12,567 nucleotides of DNA, taken from the NCBI GenBank assembly GCA_012514775.1, contig JAAYZQ010000173.1, forward strand, positions 1 through 12,567, read 5' to 3'. A model generated the notes under the pieces. The model did no database searches, was not told the DNA's origin, and saw only the letters and a program-made list of their open reading frames with translations. How positions within the stretch are numbered: the first letter of the stretch is position 1; each line of letters opens with the position of its first letter. Source of the stretch: Anaerolineaceae bacterium. GTDB taxonomy: Bacteria; Chloroflexota; Anaerolineae; JAAYZQ01. Shown here one piece after another: positions 6,738 to 12,567 of this stretch. The translations under genes were made by a program, and so were the position numbers.

Positions 6738-8483
6738 ATGATCTGGCTGCACCTGCGCATCGTAGACTTCTTTAACGCCCTGGCCGCCCGGTACTACCGG
6801 CGCAAGTTCGGCGCCGCCGCCCGGCAGTTGGGCCGCACGCCCCACCCGGACGGAGCCGGGCAGCGCGGCTTTGTGGCCATCGAGATCGACGGCCTGGGTT
6901 ACCGGTACCTGCGGCAGGCCATCAGGACCGGCGCCATGCCCTACCTGGCCCGGCTGATCACCACGCGCCGCCTGCGGCTGGCCCGCTGGCGCTGCGGCCT
7001 GCCCAGCACCACGCCCGCCTCCCAGGCGGGCATCCTCTATGGCAACAACTGGGACATCCCCGGCTTTCGCTGGTACGACAAGCGGAGCGGCGAGTCCATC
7101 ATGTGCAAGCTGCCGGGCGTGGTGCGGGCCATCCAGGAGCGCGTGTCGGAGGGGCGCCCGGGGCTGCTGCGCGGCGGCTCGAGCTACACCAACATGTTCG
7201 ACGGCGATGCCCGCCTGGCCCTCTTTACCCTGTCGGCCATGGGCCGCGACCGCTTTTTCGAGAACGTGCGCGGCTTTGGCTTCCTGGTGCTCTTTCTCCT
7301 CAGCCCCGGACGCGTGCTGCGCGTCGTGGGCCTCTCCTTGTGGACGTGGCTGGTGTACGTGGGCAAGCGCGCTGCCACCTGGCTGCGCGCCAGGCAAAAG
7401 GGCTCGCACTTTACCTTCCTGGGGCCTCTCCTGGAGATCGCGAACAACGTGGTCTTTCGCGAGGTGACCACCTTTAGCGTCATGATGGACATCTACCGCC
7501 AGATGCCGGCCATCTATGCGTCCTACACCGGCTACGACGAGATCGCCCATCACTTTGGGGCGGGTAGCCCCGAGGCGCTGCGCGCCCTGCGCGCCCTCGA
7601 CAACCAGATCCGGCACATCGACCGCATCCGCCAGACCTACCAGGCACGGGAATATGACCTGTACATCCTCTCCGACCACGGCATGACGCCCTCGGTGCCC
7701 TTTCGCGCAGCCTTTGGCCTGAGCCTGGAGCAGTTTGTCGCCGAGCGCACGGGGCAGCAGGTGTACGCCGGCGAAGGCGAGGACGAGGGGCTGCCCGAGC
7801 AGCGCGCCCGCTTCCTGGTGGAAGAGATCCGGGTCCTGGAGGCCCGGCGCCGGGGGCAGATCCCCAGCCTGCTGCTGCAGGCCACCCGCCGCCGCCTGGA
7901 GGAAGAGCTCCTGGCCCAGGCGCTGGAGGCCGAGTGGGACCTGAGCCGCCGGGGGGAGATTGCCGTGCGGAACTCGGGCTCGCTGTCGCACATCTATTTC
8001 CAGGTCACGCCGCGCCAGATGGACCTGGGCGAGATCGCCCTGCTCTACCCCCAGCTCTTGCCCGACCTTGTGGGCCATGCCGGCATCGGCCTGGTGGCCG
8101 GCCGCGACGGCGAGCATGTGGTCGTCACCAGCGAAAAGGGCACCCTATGGGTTGGGCCCGAGGGCGAGCGGCTGGAGGGCGAGGATCCGCTGGCCGGCTA
8201 CGAGGGTCGAGGCTGGGCCGTCGGCCAGGTCGTGCGCCTGATGCGCTTTCCCCACGCCGGCGACCTGGTGCTCCTGGGCACCTGGGACGGGGAGCAGGTC
8301 ATCTGCTTCGAGGAGCAGGTGAGCTCCCACGGCGGGCTGGGCGGCCCCCAGACCCAGCCCTTCCTCGCCTACTCGGCCGATGTGCCGCTGTGCGCGGGGG
8401 AAATCGAGAATGCGGAGGAGGTGTACGAGCAACTGCAGGTGATCTATCGCACCGTCCGCGACGAGGTCGAGGAGGATAACTAG
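6738..8483 (+). CDS. Alkaline phosphatase superfamily phosphodiesterase with embedded hydrophobic segment
   Basis: A 581-aa protein of the type I phosphodiesterase/nucleotide pyrophosphatase branch of the alkaline phosphatase superfamily. All expected catalytic features are visible: first metal Asp in AIEIDGLG (D51), nucleophile region LPSTTPAS (T91 or T92), TGYDEIAHH (D267, H271), ILSDHGM (D313, H314) and the final metal His in SSHGGLGGPQTQPF (H531). It should hydrolyse a phosphodiester or phosphomonoester with two zinc-type metals. Between the nucleophile and the second metal cluster are two hydrophobic stretches (about 178-189 and 194-208) rich in Leu, Val and Trp, which may anchor the protein at the membrane; there is no ordinary signal peptide. 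The ATG at 6738 is the first in-frame start after the ABC stop and has no clear Shine-Dalgarno sequence, so translation may be coupled. The stop overlaps the convergent DUF711 stop. The substrate is unknown; a lipid head group or glycan precursor is speculation. Confidence 0.85.
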   Translation: MIWLHLRIVDFFNALAARYYRRKFGAAARQLGRTPHPDGAGQRGFVAIEIDGLGYRYLRQAIRTGAMPYLARLITTRRLRLARWRCGLPSTTPASQAGILYGNNWDIPGFRWYDKRSGESIMCKLPGVVRAIQERVSEGRPGLLRGGSSYTNMFDGDARLALFTLSAMGRDRFFENVRGFGFLVLFLLSPGRVLRVVGLSLWTWLVYVGKRAATWLRARQKGSHFTFLGPLLEIANNVVFREVTTFSVMMDIYRQMPAIYASYTGYDEIAHHFGAGSPEALRALRALDNQIRHIDRIRQTYQAREYDLYILSDHGMTPSVPFRAAFGLSLEQFVAERTGQQVYAGEGEDEGLPEQRARFLVEEIRVLEARRRGQIPSLLLQATRRRLEEELLAQALEAEWDLSRRGEIAVRNSGSLSHIYFQVTPRQMDLGEIALLYPQLLPDLVGHAGIGLVAGRDGEHVVVTSEKGTLWVGPEGERLEGEDPLAGYEGRGWAVGQVVRLMRFPHAGDLVLLGTWDGEQVICFEEQVSSHGGLGGPQTQPFLAYSADVPLCAGEIENAEEVYEQLQVIYRTVRDEVEEDN

Positions 8484-9679
8484 CCGGCGAGGTGGCTCGC
8501 CCGCCGGAACACCCCCGCGCTCCCGGCCCCCTTCACGTCCAACACCCGCCCGTTGGCAAAATACTCGAACTCGAAGGCGGTCACGTCGCCGGCGCGGAGG
8601 CCGGGCACCGGCATCAGCCGCGCCGTCAGGGGCTTGTCCAGGCGCACGGCCAGGGCCGCCACGTCCAGCAGGATGCCCGCCAGCTCGTCCTCGGTCACGT
8701 CGCCGGGCAGCGGCACGGTGTCCAACCCCGTGCCGCACACGGCGGACCACAGGAGCAGGTCGTTCACGGTAAAGAGCCCCTCCTTGCTCCGCTCGGCCAG
8801 GACGGCGTCCTCCAGCACGGGCAGCATCAGCCCGTTAAAGCCGCAGTGGGGATAGCGCGCCTGGCGCAGGCAGCCGGTCAGGAACGAGGCGGCAAAGAGG
8901 GTGCCCGGCGCCCCAAAGCGCTCGACGCCCAGGCGCTCCACCGCCGCGCCGACGCTCCGCGCCTCGTCGGGGAAGGGCGCGTAGGAAAAGTCGATGCCGG
9001 CAAAGCGGGCGCCGGCGTCCCGGGCGAGGGGCTCCACGACGGCGGCCACGCGCCCGGCCGCGTCTTCCACGGCCGCCACCAGCCGCCCCCGGGCCTCGTC
9101 CAGCGAGCCCGCCGGCGAGAAGGCCTCCACCGCCAGCCCGGCCGACTCCAGGGCGACGGCGACCGCAGGGCCGCCGCCGTCGTGGTAGGCCGCCGGGAAA
9201 AAGGGCGCGTGGGGGCCCACGTTGGCCAGCACCGCCAGGCGCAGGTTGCCAAAGCCCTGGTCGGTGGTGTGGGCCACCTCGCGGACGACCGCCGCCGCCT
9301 GCCGGATGGCCGCCAGGTTGATGCCCGCCTCGCGGCCGGCGACGAGGATGCTCGTGAACGTCGAATCGTTCCCCCGGATCAGCTCCGGGATGAGGGCCAG
9401 GCGCTCCAGGCCGGCCCCCGGCTCGGCGGCCAACACCGGCCCCAGCGAGACGTACTCGAACCCGGCGGCCGCGCCCTCCGCGGCGACGGCCCGGGCCACG
9501 GCCATGGGATCGCCGGGCAGCGACGACAGGGGCTGCGTCGCCAGGCGCCGGGACTGGACCGGCAGGCCGGCCGCTTCCAGCGCGGCCTGGGCGTCCCGGG
9601 CCAGCCGCCCGGCCCGGGCGGCCGCATTCGCGCCCGGCCCGCCGGCGTTCACGAAACAGGTGATGGATCGCACGTTCAT
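8480..9679 (-). CDS. DUF711 family protein (UPF0210-related)
   Basis: A 399-aa soluble protein clearly of the DUF711 family. Diagnostic blocks are FAGIDFSYAPFPD (226-238), FNGLMLPVLEDAVLAER (281-297), AVCGTGLDTVPLPGD (313-327) and ARLMPVPGLRAGDVTAFEF (353-371). The family shares a fold class with pyruvate formate-lyase-like proteins in some classifications, but no enzymatic activity is firmly assigned to it. The ATG at 9679-9677 has GAGGA upstream, and only 4 nt separate it from the stop of the RNA methyltransferase gene, whose stop codon overlaps the ribosome-site region. The two are therefore very probably co-transcribed and translationally coupled. This makes DUF711 the tail gene of the infC operon. 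Its stop codon overlaps that of the convergent phosphodiesterase gene in CTAG. The length fits the DUF711 group (about 400 aa). Confidence 0.88.
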   Translation of the reverse strand: MNVRSITCFVNAGGPGANAAARAGRLARDAQAALEAAGLPVQSRRLATQPLSSLPGDPMAVARAVAAEGAAAGFEYVSLGPVLAAEPGAGLERLALIPELIRGNDSTFTSILVAGREAGINLAAIRQAAAVVREVAHTTDQGFGNLRLAVLANVGPHAPFFPAAYHDGGGPAVAVALESAGLAVEAFSPAGSLDEARGRLVAAVEDAAGRVAAVVEPLARDAGARFAGIDFSYAPFPDEARSVGAAVERLGVERFGAPGTLFAASFLTGCLRQARYPHCGFNGLMLPVLEDAVLAERSKEGLFTVNDLLLWSAVCGTGLDTVPLPGDVTEDELAGILLDVAALAVRLDKPLTARLMPVPGLRAGDVTAFEFEYFANGRVLDVKGAGSAGVFRRASHLAG

Positions 9680-9683
9680 GGTT

Positions 9684-10451
9684 TCATCCTCGATTTTGCC
9701 GCGCTGCTTCGAACAGGATGACCGTGGCCGCCATGGCGGCGTTGAGCGACTCGGCGCCGCCCGCCATGGGGATGCGCACGGTACCCGTGGCCAGCCTCGC
9801 CGCTTCGGCCCCGGCCCCCTCGGCCTCGCCGCCTACGATGAGCGCCGAGGGCACCGTCCAGTCCACGCGGTCGTAGGCCACCTGGCCCCCGGCCTCGGCC
9901 AGCCAGGCGGGCCGGCCCGCCAGCAGGCCGGCGATGGCCGGCCAGTTCATCTCTTGCACCGCCAGGCGAAAGTGGGCGCCCATCCCGCCGCGCACCACCT
10001 TGGGGTTGTAGGCATCGACCGTGCCCGGCGCCAGCACCACCCGGCCGGCCCCGGCCGCCTCGGCCGAGCGCAGGAGCGTGCCCAGGTTGCCCGGGTCGCG
10101 GACGCCGTCCACGACCAGGATCAGCCCCTCCCGCGGCGCCACGCGGGGCACGGGCACCACGGCCAGGACCCCCTGGGGGGTCTCGGTGCCGGCGCAGGCC
10201 GCCAGGACGGCGTCGCTCACCGGCCAGGCGCCCTCTTCGGCGGCGCGCAGGTGGGGCAGCAGGGCCTGGCCCGCCGCGCCCGCCGCCCAATCCTCCGTAA
10301 AGAAGACGAGAGCGGGCCTGATGCCCGCCCTCGTCACCTCGTGTACCAGGCGCGTTCCCTCGACAACAAAACGGCCCTCCCGGTCGCGGGCACGCCGCCG
10401 TCCGAGGGACCGTACGTACTTGACGCGTTCGTTCTGCGTGCTGGTAATCAT
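9684..10451 (-). CDS. TrmH/SpoU family RNA 2'-O-methyltransferase
   Basis: A 255-aa SPOUT-class methyltransferase. An N-terminal substrate-binding domain starts with STQNERVKYVRSL and contains RFVVEGTRLVHEV (27-39), typical of the SpoU_sub_bind/TsnR-like N-domain. The catalytic trefoil-knot domain has motif 1 VVDGVRDPGNLGTLLRSAEA (113-132, with N122 and R128), motif 2 ALIVGGEAEGAG (203-214, E209) and motif 3 RIPMAGGAESLNAAMAAT (226-243). It should use S-adenosylmethionine to methylate a ribose 2'-OH, most likely on 23S rRNA; the exact site cannot be read from sequence. The ATG at 10451 is chosen because it starts the conserved N-domain; a longer open frame overlaps rplT and lacks similarity. 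The ribosome site is weak (CACGGG next to the ATG). It lies 25 nt after rplT, a common gene order for this family. Confidence 0.9.
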   Translation of the reverse strand: MITSTQNERVKYVRSLGRRRARDREGRFVVEGTRLVHEVTRAGIRPALVFFTEDWAAGAAGQALLPHLRAAEEGAWPVSDAVLAACAGTETPQGVLAVVPVPRVAPREGLILVVDGVRDPGNLGTLLRSAEAAGAGRVVLAPGTVDAYNPKVVRGGMGAHFRLAVQEMNWPAIAGLLAGRPAWLAEAGGQVAYDRVDWTVPSALIVGGEAEGAGAEAARLATGTVRIPMAGGAESLNAAMAATVILFEAARQNRG

Positions 10452-10476
10452 CCCGTGAAAGGCAGAACCTTCGCTC

Positions 10477-10824
10477 TCAGCGCTTGGCGACCTTGACCAG
10501 GCTGCCAAATGTGGCGGCGTCGTGCACCGCCAGGTCGGCCAGGATCTTGCGGTCCAGCTCCACGCCGGCCTGCCTGAGGCCGTGGATGAAGCGGCTGTAG
10601 GACACACCTTCCTGGCGCGATGCAGCGTTAATGCGCGTGATCCACAGTCGCCGAAAATCGCGCTTCCGGTCCCGCCGGTCGCGCGTTGCGTACCACAACG
10701 ACTTCATCATCGCCTCGTGGCCGCGACGCCAAAGGCGATGTTTGCCTCCGAACTGACCCTTGGTGATCTTCAGGACCGCGCTATGCCGGCGTCGCAGCCG
10801 GGGGCCCCCCTTTACTCTCGGCAC
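10477..10824 (-). CDS. rplT: Large ribosomal subunit protein bL20
   Basis: A 115-aa basic protein with the L20 hallmarks: MPRVKGG at the start, YATRDRRDRKRDFRRLWITR (45-64), INAASRQEGVSYSRFIHGL (65-83) and the C-terminal GVELDRKILADLAVHD (87-102). L20 binds 23S rRNA early in 50S assembly, and in several bacteria it also represses its own operon by binding mRNA. The start codon is GTG (10824-10822), giving the conserved MPRVK start, with AGAGGAG about 7 nt upstream. The N-terminal part is somewhat divergent from the usual sequence (KGGPRLRRRHSAVLKITKGQFGG), but the length is normal. It follows rpmI after 62 nt, the universal order. Confidence 0.97.
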   Translation of the reverse strand: MPRVKGGPRLRRRHSAVLKITKGQFGGKHRLWRRGHEAMMKSLWYATRDRRDRKRDFRRLWITRINAASRQEGVSYSRFIHGLRQAGVELDRKILADLAVHDAATFGSLVKVAKR

Positions 10825-10886
10825 GTTAGACTCCTCTCACAGCAATGATCTGGCCAGCCTGCGAACGGACACAAGCCCGCGCCAGG

Positions 10887-11093
10887 CTACTTGTCCAGGT
10901 AGGGCGCCAGCTTGCGGACGCGCTTCTTGGCGGCGCTCGCCGTCACCTCGATCATCTCGTCGAATTGGCGCTTCACGCGCTTGCTTTTCTTGCGGCGCAG
11001 GTGGCTCTTGCCGATCTTGGTGCGCATGAGCTTCCCGCCGCCGGTGTACTTGAACCGCTTGGCCGTTGCCTTGTGCGTCTTGATTTTTGGCAT
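10887..11093 (-). CDS. rpmI: Large ribosomal subunit protein bL35
   Basis: A 68-aa, very basic protein starting MPKIKTHKATAKRFK, the standard L35 signature. It continues with GKLMRTKIGKSHLRRKKSKR and ends near APYLDK. It is a component of the 50S ribosomal subunit. The ATG at 11093-11091 has AGGAGAGGA about 6 nt upstream. It lies between infC and rplT as in most bacteria. The 105-bp gap before it contains a strong 22-bp palindrome that could influence its expression. Confidence 0.97.
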   Translation of the reverse strand: MPKIKTHKATAKRFKYTGGGKLMRTKIGKSHLRRKKSKRVKRQFDEMIEVTASAAKKRVRKLAPYLDK

Positions 11094-11116
11094 CGTCGTT
11101 CCTCTCCTACAAAGCG

Positions 11117-11138
11117 ATTGCCCCTGATCAGGGGCAAT
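11117..11138. promoter_or_regulatory. 22-bp perfect palindrome (RNA hairpin) in the infC-rpmI gap
   Basis: The arms ATTGCCCCTGA and TCAGGGGCAAT are perfectly complementary. In the transcript they form a 9-bp stem with a GATC loop, 23 nt before the rpmI start. No T run follows in the direction of transcription (CGCTTTG), so it is not a good intrinsic terminator. It could be a processing site, a stability element, or part of a structure used for L20 feedback, which in E. coli acts between infC and rpmI. That last role is inference from location only. Confidence 0.5.
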
Positions 11139-11198
11139 GAGCTAGAATTTCTCACGTCGACCTGAATCGAGCAGAGCAGCTCAAGCCATGCGCACGCC

Positions 11199-11723
11199 CT
11201 ATGCCTTGCGGGGGGTGCCTGGTGCGACGATCATCAGCATCGTCCGCCCCTCGAAGCTGGGCCGCTGTTCGATCACGGCAATGTCCTCCAGTTCCCTGGC
11301 GAACCGATCGAACTGGTCCTTGGCCACGTCGAGGTTATAGATCTCGCGTCCCCGGAACCGCATGCGAATCCGGACCTTGGCCCCCGACTCGAGGAAAGCG
11401 CGCGCCTGCCGAACCTTGAAGTTGATGTCGTGATCGTCGGTCTTGGGCCTCAGGCGGACCTCCTTGATCTCGACTTCTTTTCTCGACTTGCGCGCTTCTC
11501 GCTCTCGCTTGGCCCGCTCGTACTGGTACTTGCCAAAATCCATGAGCTTGGCCACCGGGGGGTCAGCGTTCGGGGCAACCTCCACCAGATCCAGTTCCCG
11601 CTCTTCGGCCAACCGCAACGCCTCTCGCCGCGGCAGCACCCCGAGCTGCTTGCCATCGGCATCAATGACCCTCAACTGTGGCGACTGGATCGTGTTGTTG
11701 ACGCGCGTTCTGTTCTTGCTAAT
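11199..11723 (-). CDS. infC: Translation initiation factor IF-3, with an ATT start codon
   Basis: A 174-aa IF3. The N-domain runs from RVNNTIQSPQLRVIDADG (7-24) through the family signature AKLMDFGKYQYE (58-69), followed by a lysine/arginine-rich linker (about 70-85). The C-domain includes KEVRLRPKTDDHDINFK (87-103) and KVRIRMRFRGRE (116-127). IF3 binds the 30S subunit, prevents early 50S joining and checks the start codon. No ATG, GTG or TTG lies upstream of the conserved RVN block; the first usual start, a TTG at 11675, would delete 16 residues including it. An ATT at 11723-11721 follows AAGGAG (11737-11732) with 8 nt spacing and gives MSKNRTRVNN, exactly where IF3 should begin. ATT is the known autoregulatory start codon of infC in enteric bacteria, since IF3 disfavours it. 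It has its own promoter after thrS. Confidence 0.95.
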   Translation of the reverse strand: MSKNRTRVNNTIQSPQLRVIDADGKQLGVLPRREALRLAEERELDLVEVAPNADPPVAKLMDFGKYQYERAKREREARKSRKEVEIKEVRLRPKTDDHDINFKVRQARAFLESGAKVRIRMRFRGREIYNLDVAKDQFDRFARELEDIAVIEQRPSFEGRTMLMIVAPGTPRKA

Positions 11724-11817
11724 CTCTGCTTCTCCTTCTTCCCCTGCCCGGTTACCCTTCCTGGGAAAGCATCACCTCATTATAGATTTACAGGCGCAGG
11801 CGCACTGTATCTGCGGC

Positions 11818-11846
11818 ATTATACCCCAGAAATTGTCCCGGGTCAA
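11818..11846 (-). promoter_or_regulatory. Promoter of the infC-rpmI-rplT operon
   Basis: On the minus strand TTGACC (11846-11841, 5 of 6) and a perfect TATAAT (11823-11818) are separated by exactly 17 bp. Transcription should start near 11811, giving a leader of about 88 nt before the ATT start of infC. A second TATAAT at 11784-11779 has no matching -35 box. The promoter means infC can be expressed independently of thrS. Confidence 0.8.
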
Positions 11847-11864
11847 ATGGAAGACAACATATGT

Positions 11865-11977
11865 CAGCAATTCTCGGTATGGCAGCCATACGCACCTATC
11901 GCTCCCGCCGGAGCGCCAGATCCGGACCGAGCAAAAGGCCAGGTCGAACTCACGCATGGCCAAACCGAGAATTGCTG
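11865..11977. repeat. Long inverted repeat between thrS and infC
   Basis: The arms at 11865-11883 and 11959-11977 are complementary at 18 of 19 positions, with a perfect 14-bp core (CAGCAATTCTCGGT and its complement). They are separated by 75 bp. Similarity continues imperfectly on both sides, and with G-U pairs an RNA stem could extend further inwards. Within the loop are two mutually exclusive small stems: GCTCC/GGAGC at 11901-11914 and CCGGA/TCCGG at 11908-11925. The element starts 23 bp after the thrS stop and lies upstream of the infC promoter, so it would be in the 3' region of a thrS transcript. It is not followed by a T run. Confidence 0.8.
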
Positions 11978-11999
11978 CAACATACGTATCGACTATCGG

Positions 12000-12567
12000 C
12001 TACAGGTCCCTCTTCTCGGCCACGGCCTCGTCGATGCGGGCGATGACGTCGGGCAGCGACTGCGCCCCCAGGTTCTCGCCGCTGCGCAGCCGGACGGCCA
12101 CCTGGCGGTTTTCCACCTCCCGGTCGCCCACCACCAGCATGTAGGGCACCTTTTGCAACTGCGCGGCCCGGATCTTGGCCTGCATGCGGTCGGCCGAGTC
12201 GTCCACCTCGACGCGGACGCCCGCGGCCCGCAGCTCGGCGGCCACTTCCCGGGCATAGTCCGCGTGCCGGTCGGCGATGGGGATGACCTGCGCCTGGACC
12301 GGTGCCAGCCAGGCCGGGAAGGCCCCGCCATAGTGCTCCAGCAGGATGCCGAAAAAGCGCTCCAGGGAGCCCAGCAGGGCACGGTGCACCATGTAGGGCC
12401 GGTGCTCCTGGCCGTCGGCGCCCACGTACGTCAGGTCGAAACGCTCCGGCTCGTTAAAGTCGAACTGGATCGTCGTCAACTGCCACTCGCGCCCCAGGGC
12501 ATCGCGCAGCTTCAGGTCGATCTTGGGTCCGTAAAAGGCCCCGCCGCCCTCGTCCATCTCGTAGGGC
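12000..12567 (-). CDS. thrS: Threonine-tRNA ligase, C-terminal part (5' end outside the window)
   Basis: The last 188 residues of threonyl-tRNA synthetase; the gene enters from the right edge and its start is not present. The visible part begins in the catalytic core with DEGGGAFYGPKID and GREWQLTTIQFDFNEPERF. It continues with HRPYMVHRALLGSLERF, which holds the zinc-ligand His region and class II motif 3, then the HYGGAFPAWLAPVQAQVIPI junction. It ends in the anticodon-binding domain with DDSADRMQAKIRAAQLQKVP, YMLVVGDREVE and the C-terminal EKRDL. The enzyme charges tRNA-Thr. It lies 276 bp upstream of infC on the same strand, a widespread arrangement, but the promoter in between lets infC be expressed separately. 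Confidence 0.97.
   Translation of the reverse strand, partial: PYEMDEGGGAFYGPKIDLKLRDALGREWQLTTIQFDFNEPERFDLTYVGADGQEHRPYMVHRALLGSLERFFGILLEHYGGAFPAWLAPVQAQVIPIADRHADYAREVAAELRAAGVRVEVDDSADRMQAKIRAAQLQKVPYMLVVGDREVENRQVAVRLRSGENLGAQSLPDVIARIDEAVAEKRDL

Noticed and set aside
4352..6760. Very long antisense open frame opposite the ABC transporter, and similar ones opposite other genes
   Set aside because: Compositions dominated by H, Q, G, A and R and no family similarity are typical shadows of G+C-rich genes; the forward strand has complete, recognised proteins.
10856..10888. AGCCTG/CAGGCT inverted repeat between rpmI and rplT as a terminator
   Set aside because: The stem is only 6 bp with a 21-nt loop and no T run, inside an operon that must be read through.
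11673..11675. TTG as the infC start codon
   Set aside because: It removes the conserved RVN block of IF3 and has no good ribosome site, while ATT at 11723 has both.
11752..11772. Six-codon leader peptide (MLSQEG) in the infC leader
   Set aside because: It is too short to distinguish from chance and has no threonine or other codon run that would suggest attenuation.
11779..11784. Second TATAAT as another infC promoter
   Set aside because: There is no acceptable -35 box at the right distance and no TG extension.
11772..11963. A 63-codon open frame in the thrS-infC gap
   Set aside because: No recognisable similarity, no ribosome site, and it spans the infC promoter and half of the inverted repeat.

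Overview
This is a visibly G+C-rich bacterial chromosomal window that is almost fully coding, with short gaps and a mix of ATG, GTG, TTG and (for infC) ATT starts. The gene mix is translation genes of the thrS-infC-rpmI-rplT type, DUF4416, DUF711, a 2-hydroxyacyl-CoA dehydratase-type iron-sulfur protein, and a DMT/ABC/phosphodiesterase cluster. That mix suggests an anaerobic or facultative, possibly thermophilic, deep-branching bacterium. Chloroflexota (Anaerolineae-like) is my best guess, but it rests on overall impression only.

Left part (1-1100). The first 46 bases are the start of a leftward gene whose N-terminus looks like a signal peptide. Upstream of it lies an array of eleven ~40-bp tandem repeats (151-590), each carrying an 8-bp inverted repeat. 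The array runs into the 3' end of a leftward DUF4416 gene and supplies its last seven codons and stop. A 144-bp divergent intergenic region (1101-1244) holds two back-to-back sigma70-type promoters, both with TTGACA and 17-bp spacers, and a 14-bp palindrome between them.

Middle part (1245-8483, rightward). In order: an Fsr-like MFS exporter; a lone 2-hydroxyacyl-CoA dehydratase/benzoyl-CoA reductase-type subunit with its own extended -10 promoter and a downstream hairpin; then a probable operon of an EamA (DMT) transporter, a fused TMD-NBD ABC exporter, and an alkaline-phosphatase-superfamily phosphodiesterase with an embedded hydrophobic segment.

Right part (12567-8480, leftward). The 3' end of thrS is followed by a 275-bp gap with a long inverted repeat and a near-consensus promoter. 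Then come infC (starting at ATT), rpmI, rplT, a TrmH/SpoU-type RNA 2'-O-methyltransferase and a DUF711 protein. This is a classical translation operon with an unusual tail gene. The rightward and leftward blocks meet tail-to-tail with stop codons overlapping in CTAG (8480-8483).

No insertion sequence, CRISPR array, tRNA or rRNA gene was seen. Most of the window is ordinary housekeeping and transport. The parts least explained by known genes are the hairpin-bearing repeat array and the long inverted repeat in front of infC.
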